A stretch of 64,000 nt of DNA from Rhabditoides inermis (Eukaryota; Nematoda; Chromadorea; Rhabditida; Rhabditidae): NCBI GenBank assembly GCA_963966185.1, contig CAWZYM010000087.1, positions 1,200,001 through 1,264,000 on the forward strand, given 5' to 3'. This document shows positions 63,168-64,000 of the stretch, piece by piece (within the stretch, counting starts at the first letter, position 1; the number at the start of each line of letters is the position of its first letter). Below the pieces are notes generated by a model, which did not search any database, was not told the origin of the DNA, and was given only the letters and a program-made list of their open reading frames with translations. The position numbers and the translations under genes are program-made.

Positions 63168-64000
63168 TCTCTCTCTCTCTCTCTCCCTCTCTCTCTTCAT
63201 TTTCTCTCTCCAGTAAATCAGCATACATTATCGAATACGATCTCGGCCGTGTCGGAGCTCTGCATGCCGAGCTTGCGGAACGCGGCGTGACGCGACACTC
63301 CTGCAACATCTCTCTCTCTCTCTCTCCCTCTTTATCTCTATAGGGAAAATTCTCCTGCCAATGACCCCTTCCTCTCTCCGTTACGCACACACAGATTGCA
63401 CCACGTGTGGAAGAGAGAAGCTATTCTTTTCTAATTCGTCCAGAATCTTCCATGTCTCTTTCTCTTTTTCTCAAGTCCACGATTTCCCCGAAAGCGTCCC
63501 TCACCCTTCTCGTCCAGCCGCACGCACACGAGACTCTTGTTCTTGTGGATCTCCTGTCCACTTCCGGTGTTCACCAGCACACATGCCCAGTCCGCTTGCG
63601 CGCCGTTCGTGATCCACATCTGCAAGGCACATCGTGGCGGGACCCAGATTGCATGCACTTTCATTCACATTCACATCTGAACGAATATCTAACTGGACAT
63701 GTGCGTGGAGGCAAGTCAACTGTCAACTGTACATACAGTCTTTTTTGTACTTTTCTCTCACAGGTTTTTTGTGTAGTTCGTAATAAATCGCAAATAGGAG
63801 ACAAAATGAATCATACACAAAGTGGTTCGCTAAATGAGTAAAAAAAAGTTGTGGCGGGGTGCTTACGCCAGACCTGGATTCGCGCGCGAGGCTACGCCAA
63901 AATGGAGACAAGCAAAAAAGGCGTAAAGTAAACCTGACCACACCCACCTTCTTTCCGTTGATGATCAGGTCGTCGCTGGTGGGACAGGCGCGCGCCGCCG
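61301..64000 (-). CDS. acyl-CoA dehydrogenase, 3' part (runs off the window edge)
   Basis: Eight exons on the minus strand: 63948-64000 (partial), 63505-63619, 63227-63300, 62900-62999, 62458-62546, 62205-62279, 61730-61825, 61301-61435. They give the last 245 aa, all in frame. Family motifs: LIINGKKMWITNGAQADW (FAD/substrate sheet), KLGMQSSDTAEIVFDNVRVP, GEEGRGFVYQM, YARERPLFGKT, QYKLAEL, YWGGAGFLWENPVAQCHRDL and the end HSIAAGCDEVMLAIISKQ. The usual C-terminal catalytic Glu position reads G-C-D, whereas QDERM carries Glu at the place used by long-chain and isovaleryl acyl-CoA dehydrogenases. This is therefore probably an LCAD/IVD-type flavoenzyme of mitochondrial beta-oxidation or branched-chain breakdown. 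The N-terminal domain lies outside the window, so the exact substrate cannot be said. Confidence 0.9.
61548..61619 (-). tRNA. tRNA-Trp (anticodon CCA), in acyl-CoA dehydrogenase intron
   Basis: A complete 72-nt cloverleaf on the minus strand. Acceptor GACCTCA/TGAGGTC with discriminator A, D arm GCGC/GCGC, anticodon stem TTCGA/TCGAA around CTCCAGA (CCA = Trp), T arm GGGCG/CGCTC around TTCGATC. It lies in the last intron of the dehydrogenase gene, same strand. Confidence 0.95.
62031..62179 (+). repeat. dispersed 150-bp repeat, copy 2
   Basis: Same sequence and orientation as 9275-9425, here inside an acyl-CoA dehydrogenase intron. Confidence 0.75.

Overview
This window is eukaryotic nuclear DNA, most likely from a free-living or parasitic nematode. 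The evidence is short GT-AG introns with TTTCAG-type acceptors, acceptor-like sequence directly upstream of start codons (compatible with spliced-leader trans-splicing), a C-type-lectin/vWA-like secreted protein of a kind common in nematodes, and nematode-type single genes (EXO1, SLC17A9/VNUT, extended synaptotagmin). It is intron-rich (22 coding exons in exo-1, 28 in the extended synaptotagmin). The species is not identifiable from sequence alone. Gene models were assembled by hand from reading frame, splice sites and family motifs; frames were checked across every join that is stated.

Layout: 0.4-8.8 kb holds exonuclease 1 (+), with a tRNA-His in intron 10 and a complete multi-pass membrane protein gene on the opposite strand in intron 19. 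9.5-11.2 kb holds a Mutator-like inverted-repeat transposon carrying a nested TA-flanked MITE. 12.35-15.39 kb is an unrecognised multi-exon protein gene (+) with a lysine/glutamate-rich tail. 16-28.6 kb is gene-poor: a weak small gene model (-), a 2-kb non-coding repeat in tandem (one copy carrying a clean hAT-like insertion), then long GA-rich low-complexity DNA. 28.7-33.25 kb is the vesicular nucleotide transporter gene (+), with LINE debris in and after it. 34-39 kb is a graveyard of MITEs, a Tc1 transposase remnant and tRNA-like sequences. 39.2-44.3 kb is a secreted lectin/vWA-like protein gene (+). 46.15-60.0 kb is an extended synaptotagmin gene (-), one intron of which holds relics of two other genes and a pair of nested foldback transposons with tRNA-like sequences in their arms. 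61.3-64.0 kb is the 3' part of an acyl-CoA dehydrogenase gene (-) with an intronic tRNA-Trp; it runs off the right edge.

The genes have unrelated jobs (DNA repair, ATP loading of vesicles, ER-plasma membrane lipid tethering, fatty-acid oxidation, a secreted lectin), and nothing suggests an operon. The notable signal is in the introns. Many are built from two recurring short motif families (ATCGATTGATT-like and GTACGGTA/TACTGTA-like). Several are wholly microsatellite. Short copies of the neighbouring exon end, with its splice site, sit in adjacent introns at least six times, and one exon fragment is copied into a different gene's intron. Together these suggest active, repeat-mediated or templated intron remodelling, which I regard as the most interesting feature of the window.
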